A DNA stretch of 50,559 nt from the NCBI GenBank assembly GCA_021738385.1, contig JAIPCF010000011.1, positions 1 through 50,559 of the forward strand, written 5' to 3'. The notes below the pieces were generated by a model that saw only the letters and a program-made list of their open reading frames with translations, made no database searches and was not told the DNA's origin. How positions within the stretch are numbered: position 1 is the stretch's first letter; each line of letters begins with the position of its first letter. The position numbers were made by a program, and so were the translations under genes. Positions 1-8,835 of this stretch are shown one piece after another. The stretch is from Sulfuritalea sp. Its GTDB lineage: Bacteria > Pseudomonadota > Gammaproteobacteria > Burkholderiales > Rhodocyclaceae.

Positions 1-93
1 TGGCGGAGACGCAGGGATTCGAACCCTGGATCCAGGTTTTGCCCAGATGCGCCCTTAGCAGGGGCGTGCCTTCGACCACTCGGCCACGTCTCC
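1..93 (-). tRNA. tRNA-Ser (anticodon GCT)
   Basis: The minus strand reads as a complete class II tRNA. The acceptor arm is GGAGACG paired with CGTCTCC, followed by G and an encoded CCA. The anticodon loop CTGCTAA carries GCT, which decodes AGC/AGT. The long variable arm typical of serine tRNAs and a standard GGTTCGAATCC T-loop are present. The CCA end is the first base of the window, so nothing downstream is visible. Confidence 0.95.
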
Positions 94-100
94 GAAAACA

Positions 101-123
101 GCGATGAGCATGAAGCTCATCGC
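101..123 (-). terminator. Hairpin between the HAD gene and tRNA-Ser
   Basis: GCGATGAGC and its complement form a 9-bp perfect stem with a 5-nt loop. On the minus strand it is followed by TGTTTTC, directly before the tRNA. It probably ends the upstream HAD phosphatase transcript. The T-run is short, so this may be only a processing or attenuating hairpin. Confidence 0.45.
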
Positions 124-243
124 CATTCGCAGGGGGCGGAGTATACCCGAATCGTCTGATGTAGTCCGCAATTCCGGGTCGATAATCGCTACGGCCTGCG
201 GGTCTTGCTTCCTTCGATAGCGCGGCGAGAAAGGGCCGTTCTG

Positions 244-909
244 CTAACCGAGCAGACTGATCTGGGGCCAGCCGCGCTGGCGAGCGACTTGAGCCAGTGT
301 CGGGTCGGCATCGACAGCCACCGGATGGGTGACTTTTTCCAGCAAAGGCAGGTCATTGTGCGAATCGCTGTAAAACCAGCTTTGCTCGAAGCCGCCCAGC
401 CACAGGCCCATCGACTCAAGCCAGGCTTCGACGCGCACGATCTTGCCTTCCCTGAAAGACGGGGTGCCGCGAGCCTGTCCGGTAAATTGCCCGCCTTCCT
501 GGGCCGGAATGGTCGCAATCAGATGTGAAATGCCAAATTCCCGGGCGATCGGGCCGGTGACGAAGCTGTTGGTGGCGGTGACGATGGCCAGCAGATCGCC
601 GGAGGCGGCATGTTTCGCCACCAGTTTGCGCGCCGCGTTGCTGATCAGCGGCAGGATGCGGCTGCGGGTGAATTCCCGGTGCCAGGCATCGAGCTCGGTA
701 CGCGGGTGGCGCGACAAGGGCGCCAGTTGAAAGTCGAGAAAGGCCTGAATGTCCAGCGTGCCGGCCTTGTACTGCTCAAAAAACTCGATATTTCGTGCTT
801 CATGCACCTCACGGTCGAGTACGCCTTTGCTGATCAGGTATTGCGCCCACTCAAAGTCTGAATCGCCCGAAAGCAGCGTGTTGTCGAGATCGAACAGAGC
901 CAGGTTCAT
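244..909 (-). CDS. HAD-IB family (SerB-like) hydrolase
   Basis: A 221-residue cytosolic phosphatase of the haloacid dehalogenase superfamily, subfamily IB. Motif I is FDLDNTLL, with nucleophile Asp7 and Asp9. Motif II is T111 in TATNSF, motif III is around K156, and motif IV is SDSHNDLPLL with Asp182 and Asp186, so the catalytic set is intact. The family includes phosphoserine phosphatase, but many members of this length act on other phosphomonoesters, so the substrate is not assigned. The start at 909 is chosen because GGAGG lies 6 bases upstream and motif I begins at once. It lies downstream of hda on the same strand after about 106 bases. Confidence 0.88.
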   Translation of the reverse strand: MNLALFDLDNTLLSGDSDFEWAQYLISKGVLDREVHEARNIEFFEQYKAGTLDIQAFLDFQLAPLSRHPRTELDAWHREFTRSRILPLISNAARKLVAKHAASGDLLAIVTATNSFVTGPIAREFGISHLIATIPAQEGGQFTGQARGTPSFREGKIVRVEAWLESMGLWLGGFEQSWFYSDSHNDLPLLEKVTHPVAVDADPTLAQVARQRGWPQISLLG

Positions 910-1015
910 GATCTGCCTCCGGGTTGGCCCAGGATCATTGCATCGTGGGTTAGGATAGGTACTGCCCGGGACAGTAGGTCTGAAGTGTGCGGCTGCGAAG
1001 TGAAAAGTAAACCGA

Positions 1016-1711
1016 TCATTCTTTTTCCAGGTCCAGTGAGGTTTGCATAAGTTCGCGCAGTAAGGGCACCGTGGGCGGGCGCTTTTGTTCCAGCGAAACA
1101 CGGTCCAGGTTGTTGAGCATGGCCATCAGCGAGGGTAGGTCGCGACGACCGTGGCGTAGCAGGTAGAGCACAACGCCGGGATCCATCAACATGCCGCGTT
1201 CGATCGCGTGCTGACGCAGCGCTGCCGCCTTTTGTTCGTCTGACAGCGATTGGACTTCGTAAATCAGGGTTTGGCCGATACGGGTGCGCAAATCTTCACG
1301 TAGTTCGAGCCGCAGGGGCGGCTCGCTGCCGGCCAAAAGCAGGGCCAGGCCAAGAAAGCGCGTGGCGTTGAAGCTGCGGAACAACGCAATTTGAGCTTCT
1401 GGTTGAAGTCCCTCGATATCGTCGATCACCAGCAGGGTGCCAGGGTTGAGCGTAAGTTCGGCTCCAGTCTCGGCACCGCGCAGATGCACCAGTGGCCTGT
1501 GCCCTTCGACCGCTGCCGCGGTTGCCGCCAGCAAATGGCTCTTGCCACTGCCATGTCCACCCCAAATGTACAGGGCCTCCGAGCTGCGCGGGTCGCCCAG
1601 ACCGCGTAGGCGCTCAACCAGTTCGGCGTTGGTACCGACTACAAAATTTTCCAGCGTAGGTGTCTGCTCGAGCTTCAGGTCCAACAGCATCTGGCTATTC
1701 GGTATTTCCAT
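1016..1711 (-). CDS. hda: DnaA regulatory inactivator Hda
   Basis: A 231-residue AAA+ protein homologous to the ATPase domain of DnaA. With the DNA-loaded sliding clamp, Hda stimulates ATP hydrolysis by DnaA and so prevents re-initiation of replication. The N-terminal QMLLDL (7-12) matches the beta-clamp binding motif. Walker A is GHGSGKS (52-58) and Walker B is LLVIDD (93-98). Length is normal for the family. The ATG abuts the stop of the PerM-like gene, so the two are co-transcribed, an order common in betaproteobacteria. Confidence 0.93.
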   Translation of the reverse strand: MEIPNSQMLLDLKLEQTPTLENFVVGTNAELVERLRGLGDPRSSEALYIWGGHGSGKSHLLAATAAAVEGHRPLVHLRGAETGAELTLNPGTLLVIDDIEGLQPEAQIALFRSFNATRFLGLALLLAGSEPPLRLELREDLRTRIGQTLIYEVQSLSDEQKAAALRQHAIERGMLMDPGVVLYLLRHGRRDLPSLMAMLNNLDRVSLEQKRPPTVPLLRELMQTSLDLEKE

Positions 1712-2794
1712 CTAGCGGCCCTGATAAAAACCGCTGTCCAGATACAGGGCGCGTACTTCGCGCAGGCCGACGAGCAAAGCAGCTGATGCCGGCAACGCAG
1801 CCAGCACACCAAAGAAGCCGAATAACTGGCCAAAGGCCATCAACGCAAAGATCACTGCCAGCGGGTGCAGGCCGATGCGCTCGCCGACCAGATAGGGCGT
1901 AAGCAAAAAACTTTCCAGCATCTGGCCAATACCGTAGACCACCAGCACGGCGATCAGCGGACCCCAGCCAGCGAACTGCAGCGTGGCGACCAGCAGGGCC
2001 AGGATCAGGCCGGTGGCGTAGCCCAGATAGGGAATGAATATCAGCAGGCCGGTGAATACGCCAATCGAGAGCGCCGATGAGATGCCGGCGAACCAAAGCG
2101 CGCTGCTGTAATACACCGCGAGAATGGCCATCACCAGGATCTGCCCACGCAGGTACTGGGACAGCACCGAATCGATATCTCGCGCCACGCTGATGAGCTT
2201 TTCTTGCCAGGGGCGCGGAATGAAGCTGCGCGCGCGCGCGATCAGGCCGTGCCAGTCGAGCAGCAGATAGAACATGACAACCGGAGCCAGCATCAGGTTC
2301 ACCATCAGGCCAACCAGTGCCACGCCACCTATCTTGAGTGAGCTGTAGATGCGTTGCAGTATTGTCTGCACTGTGTCCCAGTTGCCGGCCGCCAGATTCT
2401 TCAGCGAAGCGGCATCCAGATGCAGCTTCAAGCCGAAATTCTGCTGCAGCCAGGGCAGCAGTTTCTCGTTGAACAGCACGGCGGCTTGTGGCGCACGTGC
2501 GGCCAGTACGGTGGCCTCCTCATACAGCAGCGGCAGGATAATCAACACCAGTACCGCACCCACCGCCATCAGTCCGAACTGGACCAGCACTACGGCCAGC
2601 ATGCGCGGAAATTTGAGGCGGGTGAGCCGGTCGACCACCGGATTACAGATGTAGGCCAGGATGCCCGCCAGCAAAAACGGCGTGAGTATTGGCGAGAGGG
2701 CATACAGTAGCAGCAGGATCGCCAGTCCGGCCGCAATCCATAAGGCGGCCTGCAGTTTGTCGGTGTGTTGTCTGGCGTCGGTAGACGGGGTCAT
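1712..2794 (-). CDS. AI-2E/PerM family inner-membrane permease
   Basis: A 360-residue polytopic membrane protein with about eight hydrophobic segments: a pair near the N-terminus, an amphipathic central stretch (roughly 80-150) and a dense helical C-terminal half. This is the PF01594 family, which contains TqsA (AI-2 export) and PerM. The transported substrate cannot be read from sequence. It sits between hda, which it abuts, and the divergent purM. The purM/PerM/hda arrangement recurs in proteobacteria, but a functional tie is unproven. Confidence 0.88.
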   Translation of the reverse strand: MTPSTDARQHTDKLQAALWIAAGLAILLLLYALSPILTPFLLAGILAYICNPVVDRLTRLKFPRMLAVVLVQFGLMAVGAVLVLIILPLLYEEATVLAARAPQAAVLFNEKLLPWLQQNFGLKLHLDAASLKNLAAGNWDTVQTILQRIYSSLKIGGVALVGLMVNLMLAPVVMFYLLLDWHGLIARARSFIPRPWQEKLISVARDIDSVLSQYLRGQILVMAILAVYYSSALWFAGISSALSIGVFTGLLIFIPYLGYATGLILALLVATLQFAGWGPLIAVLVVYGIGQMLESFLLTPYLVGERIGLHPLAVIFALMAFGQLFGFFGVLAALPASAALLVGLREVRALYLDSGFYQGR

Positions 2795-2914
2795 TTCCGG
2801 TAAAATCAGTTGAGTCGCCTTGGCTGAGAGCGCCGATTATCGCCCATCCGGTGATAATTCGTTGCCCTGTCAGCTACCGCCAATCTCCTCACCTGCATCT
2901 TCAAGGACTTTAAC

Positions 2915-3964
2915 TTGACTGCCATTCCGTCTGCTTCATCCTCGCTCACCTACCGCGATGCGGGGGTTGATATCGATGCCGGCGATGCACTGGTCGAACG
3001 CATCAAGCCTGCGGCAAAACGCACCATGCGTCCCGAAGTGATGGCCGGAATTGGCGGTTTTGGCGCACTCTTCGAGCTGTCAAAAAAGTTTCGCGAGCCG
3101 GTGCTGGTTTCCGGCACGGACGGCGTAGGCACCAAGCTCAAGCTGGCGTTTCAGTGGAACCGCCACGACACCGTCGGCCAGGATTTGGTGGCAATGAGCG
3201 TCAACGACATTCTGGTGCAGGGTGCCGAGCCGCTGTTTTTTCTCGACTACTTCGCCTGCGGCCGACTGGATGTGAATACTGCGGCGAGTGTCATTGAAGG
3301 CATTGCCAAGGGTTGCGAGCTGGCCGGTTGTGCGCTGATCGGTGGCGAAACGGCGGAAATGCCCGGCATGTACCCGGACGGCGAATACGATCTTGCCGGC
3401 TTTGCCGTAGGCGCCGTGGAAAAGCACGAGATCATCAGCGGCCAATCGATCCAGCGCGGCGATTCGATTCTGGGGCTGGCGTCTTCGGGAGCACATTCCA
3501 ACGGTTATTCGTTGATCCGCAAGATTCTCGAACGTAGCCAGCCGGATCTCGCCATGGACATCGGCGGCGTGCCACTGGCCGACGCAGTTATGGCACCAAC
3601 GCGCATTTACGCCAGATCCTTGCAGGCGCTGATTCAGTCAATGCGAGTCAAAGGCATGGCGCATATCACCGGTGGCGGACTGACCGAAAACATCCCGCGG
3701 GTATTACCCGCGCATCTGACCGCGATCATTGATCGCACGGGTTGGCCTTTGCCACCTTTATTTCAGTGGCTGCAAAAGGAAGGCCAGGTGGATGACGCCG
3801 AAATGCACCGCGTCTTCAACTGCGGCATCGGCATGGCCGTCATCGTTTCCCAGTACGATGCCGGTGCGGCGATGCAACTGCTGGCCGCGGCCGGTGAAAC
3901 GGTCTTCCATATCGGGCACATCGAAACTCGCGGAGAGGGACAGGCTCAGACCATCGTGCGTTGA
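2915..3964 (+). CDS. purM: Phosphoribosylformylglycinamidine cyclo-ligase (AIR synthetase)
   Basis: A 349-residue enzyme of de novo purine synthesis that converts FGAM to AIR with ATP. Family signatures are [11 protein letters not shown] near the N-terminus, [30 protein letters not shown] and a C-terminal FNCGIGM. The start is a TTG at 2915. An AAGGA lies about 8 bases upstream, and the resulting N-terminus aligns with the usual PurM start, whereas no in-frame ATG precedes the conserved YRDAG. It is transcribed away from the PerM-like gene. A GGTAAAAT at 2799-2806 may be the -10 region. The purine gene purN lies 4.2 kb downstream in another operon. Confidence 0.95.
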   Translation: MTAIPSASSSLTYRDAGVDIDAGDALVERIKPAAKRTMRPEVMAGIGGFGALFELSKKFREPVLVSGTDGVGTKLKLAFQWNRHDTVGQDLVAMSVNDILVQGAEPLFFLDYFACGRLDVNTAASVIEGIAKGCELAGCALIGGETAEMPGMYPDGEYDLAGFAVGAVEKHEIISGQSIQRGDSILGLASSGAHSNGYSLIRKILERSQPDLAMDIGGVPLADAVMAPTRIYARSLQALIQSMRVKGMAHITGGGLTENIPRVLPAHLTAIIDRTGWPLPPLFQWLQKEGQVDDAEMHRVFNCGIGMAVIVSQYDAGAAMQLLAAAGETVFHIGHIETRGEGQAQTIVR

Positions 3965-3981
3965 GCCCTTGGCATTCAGGC

Positions 3982-4006
3982 CGCCGTCTCGTCAGCGCCG
4001 ACTTTT
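3982..4006 (-). repeat. Dispersed 25-bp repeat, copy A
   Basis: One of twelve copies. On the minus strand it has AAAAGTCGGCG followed directly by CTGACGAGACGGCG. It lies between the convergent ends of purM and miaA, and its AAAA end supplies part of the miaA stop codon. Confidence 0.85.
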
Positions 4007-4946
4007 AAAAGCCCTTCAAGTGGGCATCGACTGCAGTAAATAGCGCCACAGCGGTGGCGGATGACAGCGGATCAACGATCTGCAAATCAGCCATGCTTTT
4101 CAGCCAGGTCAGTTGTCGCTTGGCAAATTGCCGCGTGGCAAACACGCCACGATCACGCAGTTCGGCCCGCGGAATCAATCCTTCCTGCATTTCCCAGACC
4201 TGACGATAGCCCACGCAGCGCATTGAAGGCAGAGCCGCGTCGAGCTGATATTTCTGGCGCAGTATCGTCATTTCCTCGATCAAGCCCGCTGTCAGCATCG
4301 CCGCAAAGCGTTGTTCGATGCGTTGGTGCAAAATGCTGCGATTGCCCGGTACCAACGCCAGCGTCAGGCAACGATAGGGCAGGGCGTTGTCTTTCTGCTC
4401 GGCAAAGAAACTGCCCAGGCTGCGCCCACTCAGGCGCAGTACCTCAACGGCACGCTGAATGCGCTGGGCATCGGTGGGTTGCAGCCTTGCTGCGGTTTCC
4501 GGATCGAGGCGTGCCAGTTCGGCATGCAGTGCCGGCCAACCGTGCGTGGCGGCTTCGGCGTCGATTTGTTCGCGCACTTCCGCATTGGCGGGCGGCAAAT
4601 CCGCCAATCCTTCACGCAAGGCTTTCACGTAGAGCATGGTGCCGCCAACCAGCAGCGGTATCCGCCCTGAGGTAGTAATCGCCTGCATTTCGCGCAAAGC
4701 ATCATTGCGAAACTGCGCCGCCGAATAACGCTCCTCCGGGCTGATCAGATCGATCAGTCGATGGGGAAAGCGCGCCAGCGTTGCGGCATCCGGCTTTGCC
4801 GTGCCGATGTTCATGTCGCGAAACACCTGCGCTGAATCGATACTGATGATGTCGCACGGAAAGCGGGTCGCCAATTCAAAAGCCAGCGCCGTCTTGCCGC
4901 TTGCCGTTGGTCCGATCAGAAAGATGGCCGGTGGCTTAGGATTCAA
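4005..4946 (-). CDS. miaA: tRNA dimethylallyltransferase
   Basis: A 313-residue enzyme that adds the isopentenyl group to A37 of tRNAs reading UNN codons. The P-loop is GPTASGKT (12-19). The substrate motif DSAQVFRDMNIGTAKP follows; Phe replaces the usual Tyr of DSAQVYR. The later AQRIQRAVEVL helix and VGYRQVWE motif are present. Length matches the family. The start lies 3 bases after the mutL stop, so mutL-miaA form an operon, as in many proteobacteria. Its stop codon overlaps dispersed repeat copy A. Confidence 0.95.
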   Translation of the reverse strand: MNPKPPAIFLIGPTASGKTALAFELATRFPCDIISIDSAQVFRDMNIGTAKPDAATLARFPHRLIDLISPEERYSAAQFRNDALREMQAITTSGRIPLLVGGTMLYVKALREGLADLPPANAEVREQIDAEAATHGWPALHAELARLDPETAARLQPTDAQRIQRAVEVLRLSGRSLGSFFAEQKDNALPYRCLTLALVPGNRSILHQRIEQRFAAMLTAGLIEEMTILRQKYQLDAALPSMRCVGYRQVWEMQEGLIPRAELRDRGVFATRQFAKRQLTWLKSMADLQIVDPLSSATAVALFTAVDAHLKGF

Positions 4947-4949
4947 ACT

Positions 4950-6719
4950 CTATCGGCCACGCATGAACAGTCGGTCGAGCTCCGACATCGACAGTTGCAC
5001 CCAAGTCGGTCGACCGTGGTTGCATTGATCAGCGCGCTCGGTTTCTTCCATCTGGCGCAACAGCGCGTTCATTTCCGTCAGGCTCAGCAGTCGGTTCGCA
5101 CGCACGGCACCATGGCAGGCCATCGTCGCCAGGAGTTCGTTGCGCCGGGTTTCGATCACGCGGCTGGCCGGATGCTCGGCCAGATCTTTCAGCAGTGAGC
5201 GCACCAGCTCGACTGCATTGCCGCCCGCCAGCAGCGCCGGCAGGCTGCGCACGGCGAGCTCGCGCGGCCCGGCGGGCGAGATGGCGAAGCCCAGACGGGT
5301 CAGTGTTTCCTGTTGTTCGCTGGCAGTGGCCATTTCGGCTTCGTTGACGACCAGCAGCAGCGGTACCAGCAAGGATTGAGTTGCCGCTGGTCCGGCGTCG
5401 AGGCTGTTCTTCAGCTTTTCGTAGAGAATGCGCTCGTGAGCCGCGTGCATGTCCACCAGTACCAGTCCCACGGTGTTCAGGGCCAGGACATAGACACCCT
5501 GCAGTTGCGCGACCGCATAACCCAGCAGCGGCGCGGATCCTTCCTGAACAAAAGTCGGCGATGGTGATACGGCATCGCCGGCGGCAACTGCGGCACCGTC
5601 GAAGGCTGAACGGGCGAAATCGAGATAAGGTCGCGCGGCGGGTTCACCGACTGCCAGCGAGGACTGACGCGCATAGGAAAATGCCGATGGCGCATTGGCC
5701 GGGATTGTCTCGGCCGCATCGGTTGCAGCAGACGCCGCGCTCAGTGGCGTGGCCAGTGTGCGCTGCAGGACATGAAAAATGAACTGATGAATGCCGCGAG
5801 CGTCACGAAAGCGCACCTCGGTCTTGGCCGGGTGCACATTGACATCGACACCGGCCGGATCAAGTTCGAGAAACAGCACGTAGGCGGGATGGCGCGCACC
5901 GTGCAGGATATCGGCCCAGGCCTGGCGCGCCGCGTGCATCAACAACTTGTCGCGGACGAAACGGCCATTGACGAAAAAATATTGCTCGTCGCGTCCGGAG
6001 CGCGAATAGGCGGGCAGGGCGGCAAGACCCGAAAGGCGCAAGTCCCCGGCGCTGGCATCCAGCGGCCGCGCATGCGGAAAAAAGTCCTCGCCAATGATTT
6101 CACGGGCGCGCCGCGAAAACTCGGCGCTGGCGAGACGGCGTTTTTGGTTGTTGTTGTGGCTCAGGCTGAAGGCGACATCGGGGCGCGCCAGCGCCATACG
6201 GCGCAACACCTCATCGCAATGGGCGAATTCGGTGGCTTCGGTCTTGAGAAACTTGCGCCGCGCCGGGGTGTTGAAATACAGATCGGCAACTTCGATCACC
6301 GTGCCCGTAGCCAGCGCCGCGGGCTCCACTGCGTTGGCTTCATTTCTGAGCCGGTAGGCGTGTGATTGCGAAGCGTGACGGCTGGTGATGGCAACCCGCG
6401 CCACGGATGCGATAGAAGCCAGCGCCTCGCCGCGAAACCCGTAGCTGCCGACCCGTTCAAGTTCGTCGAGGCTGGCAATCTTGCTGGTGGCGTGGCGCGC
6501 CAGTGCCTGCGGCAGGTCGTCGGGGGCAATACCGCCGCCGTTGTCGCCGACGCGAATCAGGCGCACGCCACCCTCTTCAAGCTGCACATCGATGCGCGTC
6601 GCCCCCGCGTCGAGGCTGTTTTCCAGCAGTTCCTTGAGCACCGATGCCGGCCGCTCGACCACCTCGCCGGCGGCTATCTGGCTGATCAGGAGCTCCGGCA
6701 ACGGCTTGATGATTCCCAT
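4950..6719 (-). CDS. mutL: DNA mismatch repair protein MutL, endonuclease type
   Basis: A 589-residue mismatch-repair protein. The N-terminal GHKL ATPase motifs are ELLENSLDAGAT, VGDNGGGI and GFRGEALASI. The C-terminal domain has DMHAAHERILYE, which fits the DQHA(X)2E(X)4E endonuclease pattern, plus ACHGAVR and CNHGRPT. It is therefore probably a nicking MutL rather than the MutH-dependent enterobacterial type. The interdomain linker (about 310-395) is Ala/Ser-rich and variable. Two dispersed repeats lie inside the gene: copy C in a variable loop around residue 195 and copy B in the linker around residue 385. Both keep the frame. Confidence 0.95.
   Translation of the reverse strand: MGIIKPLPELLISQIAAGEVVERPASVLKELLENSLDAGATRIDVQLEEGGVRLIRVGDNGGGIAPDDLPQALARHATSKIASLDELERVGSYGFRGEALASIASVARVAITSRHASQSHAYRLRNEANAVEPAALATGTVIEVADLYFNTPARRKFLKTEATEFAHCDEVLRRMALARPDVAFSLSHNNNQKRRLASAEFSRRAREIIGEDFFPHARPLDASAGDLRLSGLAALPAYSRSGRDEQYFFVNGRFVRDKLLMHAARQAWADILHGARHPAYVLFLELDPAGVDVNVHPAKTEVRFRDARGIHQFIFHVLQRTLATPLSAASAATDAAETIPANAPSAFSYARQSSLAVGEPAARPYLDFARSAFDGAAVAAGDAVSPSPTFVQEGSAPLLGYAVAQLQGVYVLALNTVGLVLVDMHAAHERILYEKLKNSLDAGPAATQSLLVPLLLVVNEAEMATASEQQETLTRLGFAISPAGPRELAVRSLPALLAGGNAVELVRSLLKDLAEHPASRVIETRRNELLATMACHGAVRANRLLSLTEMNALLRQMEETERADQCNHGRPTWVQLSMSELDRLFMRGR
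5550..5574 (+). repeat. Dispersed 25-bp repeat, copy B (in mutL)
   Basis: The plus strand has AAAAGTCGGCG followed by ATGGTGATACGGCA. The mutL strand reads the complement as AVSPSPTF within the interdomain linker. Confidence 0.85.
6116..6140 (+). repeat. Dispersed 25-bp repeat, copy C (in mutL)
   Basis: The plus strand has AAAACTCGGCG followed by CTGGCGAGACGGCG. mutL reads it as RRLASAEF, in a variable loop of the ATPase domain. The copy is flanked by CGCCG and ends in CGGCG, giving it short terminal complementarity. Confidence 0.87.
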
Positions 6720-6776
6720 GGGGGCGGATTATAGCTTCCGGTAAAATCGCGTCTTTCCTTTGCCTGATACCCCGAC

Positions 6777-7433
6777 GTGGAACTTATTGCCCAGTTCATC
6801 GACATTGTCCTGCATGTCGACAAATACCTTGCGGTGCTGCTGGCGGAGTATGGCACCTGGATATACGCGATTCTTTTTGCCATCGTTTTTTGCGAAACGG
6901 GCTTGGTCATCACACCGTTTCTGCCCGGTGATTCGCTGTTGTTCGTCGCCGGGGCGCTGGCGGCAACCAGCGGCGGAAGCTTTGACATAAGCCTGTTGAT
7001 TGCGGTCTTGCTGACCGCAGCCATTCTCGGCGACAACACCAACTACTGGATCGGACGCTGGGCCGGCAAACGCATCCTGGCCTGGGGCGACACCTCGCGC
7101 TTCTTCAATCGCAAAGCTTTCGACGTCACCCATGCCTTCTATGAAAAGCATGGCGGCAAGACCATGCTGGTGGCGCGCTTCATGCCCTTTGTGCGCACCT
7201 TCGCGCCCTTCGTTGCCGGCGTGGCAGAAATGACCTACGTTCGCTACTTTTTGTTCGATCTGGCCGGCGCTGTGTTGTGGGTGTTCTCGCTGTGCCTGGC
7301 CGGCTACTGGTTCGGCAACCTGCCCTGGGTCCGCACGAATCTTTCCTTCATCGTGTTCGGCACCATTGCCCTGTCGCTACTGCCTCTGGCATTGGCGTGG
7401 CTGCGTCACCGGCTGGCGGCGAAAGCAGGCTGA
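6777..7433 (+). CDS. DedA family (VTT domain) membrane protein
   Basis: A 218-residue inner-membrane protein of the DedA/VTT (SNARE-associated) family, linked to lipid-carrier recycling and membrane homeostasis. The family core is visible: ETGLVITPFLPGDSLLF, the GDNTNYWIGRWAG loop and RFMPFVRTFAPFVAG with its conserved Arg and Pro residues. About five hydrophobic segments are present. The start is a GTG, which places the first amphipathic helix as in relatives. It is divergent from mutL and is the first gene of a long co-directional run. Confidence 0.9.
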   Translation: MELIAQFIDIVLHVDKYLAVLLAEYGTWIYAILFAIVFCETGLVITPFLPGDSLLFVAGALAATSGGSFDISLLIAVLLTAAILGDNTNYWIGRWAGKRILAWGDTSRFFNRKAFDVTHAFYEKHGGKTMLVARFMPFVRTFAPFVAGVAEMTYVRYFLFDLAGAVLWVFSLCLAGYWFGNLPWVRTNLSFIVFGTIALSLLPLALAWLRHRLAAKAG

Positions 7434-7435
7434 AC

Positions 7436-8176
7436 ATGCGCTACGCGCTGATTTTGCTGTTGCTGCTGGCGGGCTGTGCGCACACCGGCAGCACCCAGCG
7501 AGCCGGTGGAAATCCGGCTGCCGATGAAGTCACCCAATCGGTAACGACATTCGATCCCAAGCAGATCGGCAAAGGCGATATCGATCGTGTGGCCGACATC
7601 CATCGCCGCGAAGTGTTTGCCGGCGTTCGGCGGCTGGCGGAAAAGCTCTATCGGCGCAATCCGCGCGAGTGGAAAAAGGGCGGCCACGCCAGCGTCGAAA
7701 AAGCCCTCGACCGCCTGCTTGATCCGCGCACAGGCTGGCGACTGGCGGCGGCCGGCGGCAAGCGCAGCACCGACGCGATACTTCTTTCGCTCGACCAGAC
7801 TTTCGAGGGTGATCGCGTCGCTGTCTTCATCGCGGGCATGGGCGACATGCTGAATGCCGCCTTCGACGAAAAGACCGAGTTCTATCTGCTCGATGATCTC
7901 GATCCACAGAAGCTCTACAACAGCGCACGCAATCTTGAGATCGCGGCCTGGAAGCTGGCCAACGCACGTGACGCCAGTGGCGCGCTGCTGTTGCTGAGCA
8001 ATGAGCTTGCGACCGAGACGCAGCCGGCCAACCTCAGTTTCGAGCGCGAGTTCGGCAAGTTGATCGGCAATCTGGACCTCCTCTCCAGCCTCCTTGCCGA
8101 CAAGGGGCATCGCACCATCGCTCGCGCCGCGCAAAGTCTCGCCACCGCCTTGTTCCTTCCCGTTGCCGGCCTATGA
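7436..8176 (+). CDS. Conserved hypothetical lipoprotein
   Basis: 246 residues from the ATG at 7436, two bases after the dedA stop. A short signal peptide, RYALILLLLLAGCAH, ends in the lipobox LAGC, so the mature protein is probably lipid-anchored in the envelope. The rest is soluble and mostly helical, with many charged residues and no motif I can tie to an enzyme. The stop overlaps the purN ATG. The longer frame reaching back to 7277 lies inside dedA and lacks the signal peptide position, so it was not used. No function is assigned. Confidence 0.8.
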   Translation: MRYALILLLLLAGCAHTGSTQRAGGNPAADEVTQSVTTFDPKQIGKGDIDRVADIHRREVFAGVRRLAEKLYRRNPREWKKGGHASVEKALDRLLDPRTGWRLAAAGGKRSTDAILLSLDQTFEGDRVAVFIAGMGDMLNAAFDEKTEFYLLDDLDPQKLYNSARNLEIAAWKLANARDASGALLLLSNELATETQPANLSFEREFGKLIGNLDLLSSLLADKGHRTIARAAQSLATALFLPVAGL

Positions 8177-8835
8177 AGCGCTATCTGATTCTCATCTCCG
8201 GGCGCGGCAGCAACATGGAGTCCCTGCTCGATGCCGGACTGCCCGGTGTTTGCGCGGCGGTGATCGGTAACCGACCCGACGCCGCCGGTCTGGCGCTCGC
8301 AGAAAGTCGAGGTATCGCTACCATGGTGATCGATCATCGAGGCTTTGCGTCGCGAGAGAAGTTCGATTCCGCGCTGGCAGACGCAATCGATCACTTCGCG
8401 CCCGATCTGATTTTGCTGGCAGGGTTCATGCGCATACTCGGCGATGCTTTTGTCGAGCGCTTTTCCGGTCGCTTGCTGAATATTCATCCCTCACTGCTGC
8501 CGTCTTTTCGCGGCATCAAGACGCATGCCCAGGCGTTGGCGGCCGGCGTCAGGCTGCACGGTTGCAGCGTGCATTTCGTCACGCCGGCGCTGGATGGTGG
8601 GCCGATCATCGCGCAGGCCGCCGTGCCAGTCCAAGCCGGTGACGACGAAGCGGCGCTGGCCGCACGCGTGCTGATCGAAGAGCATCTGCTTTATCCGCGC
8701 GTCGCGCGCTGGTTTCTCGAAGGCCGCCTGCAGCTGCTTGAGGGCAGAGCGCACCTGTCGGACCAAATAGCGGTGGAAGGCGCGCTACACGTACCGCAGC
8801 TCGCGCCGCAGTTCGCGCAACGAAACTCCGCGTGA
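8173..8835 (+). CDS. purN: Phosphoribosylglycinamide formyltransferase
   Basis: A 220-residue GAR transformylase using 10-formyl-THF, the third step of de novo purine synthesis. The N-terminal SGRGSNMESLL is the phosphate-binding loop, and LAGFMRIL and NIHPSLLPSFRG carry the active-site Asn/His. HGCSVHFVTPALDGGPIIAQ follows, with the catalytic Asp region. Start and stop overlap both neighbours by 4 bases (ATGA and GTGA), indicating translational coupling. Confidence 0.95.
   Translation: MKRYLILISGRGSNMESLLDAGLPGVCAAVIGNRPDAAGLALAESRGIATMVIDHRGFASREKFDSALADAIDHFAPDLILLAGFMRILGDAFVERFSGRLLNIHPSLLPSFRGIKTHAQALAAGVRLHGCSVHFVTPALDGGPIIAQAAVPVQAGDDEAALAARVLIEEHLLYPRVARWFLEGRLQLLEGRAHLSDQIAVEGALHVPQLAPQFAQRNSA

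Noticed and set aside
1618..1645. TTCGGCGTTGGTACCGAC in hda
   Set aside because: Lacks AAA and the ACGGC block; encodes the conserved VVGTNAEL of Hda.
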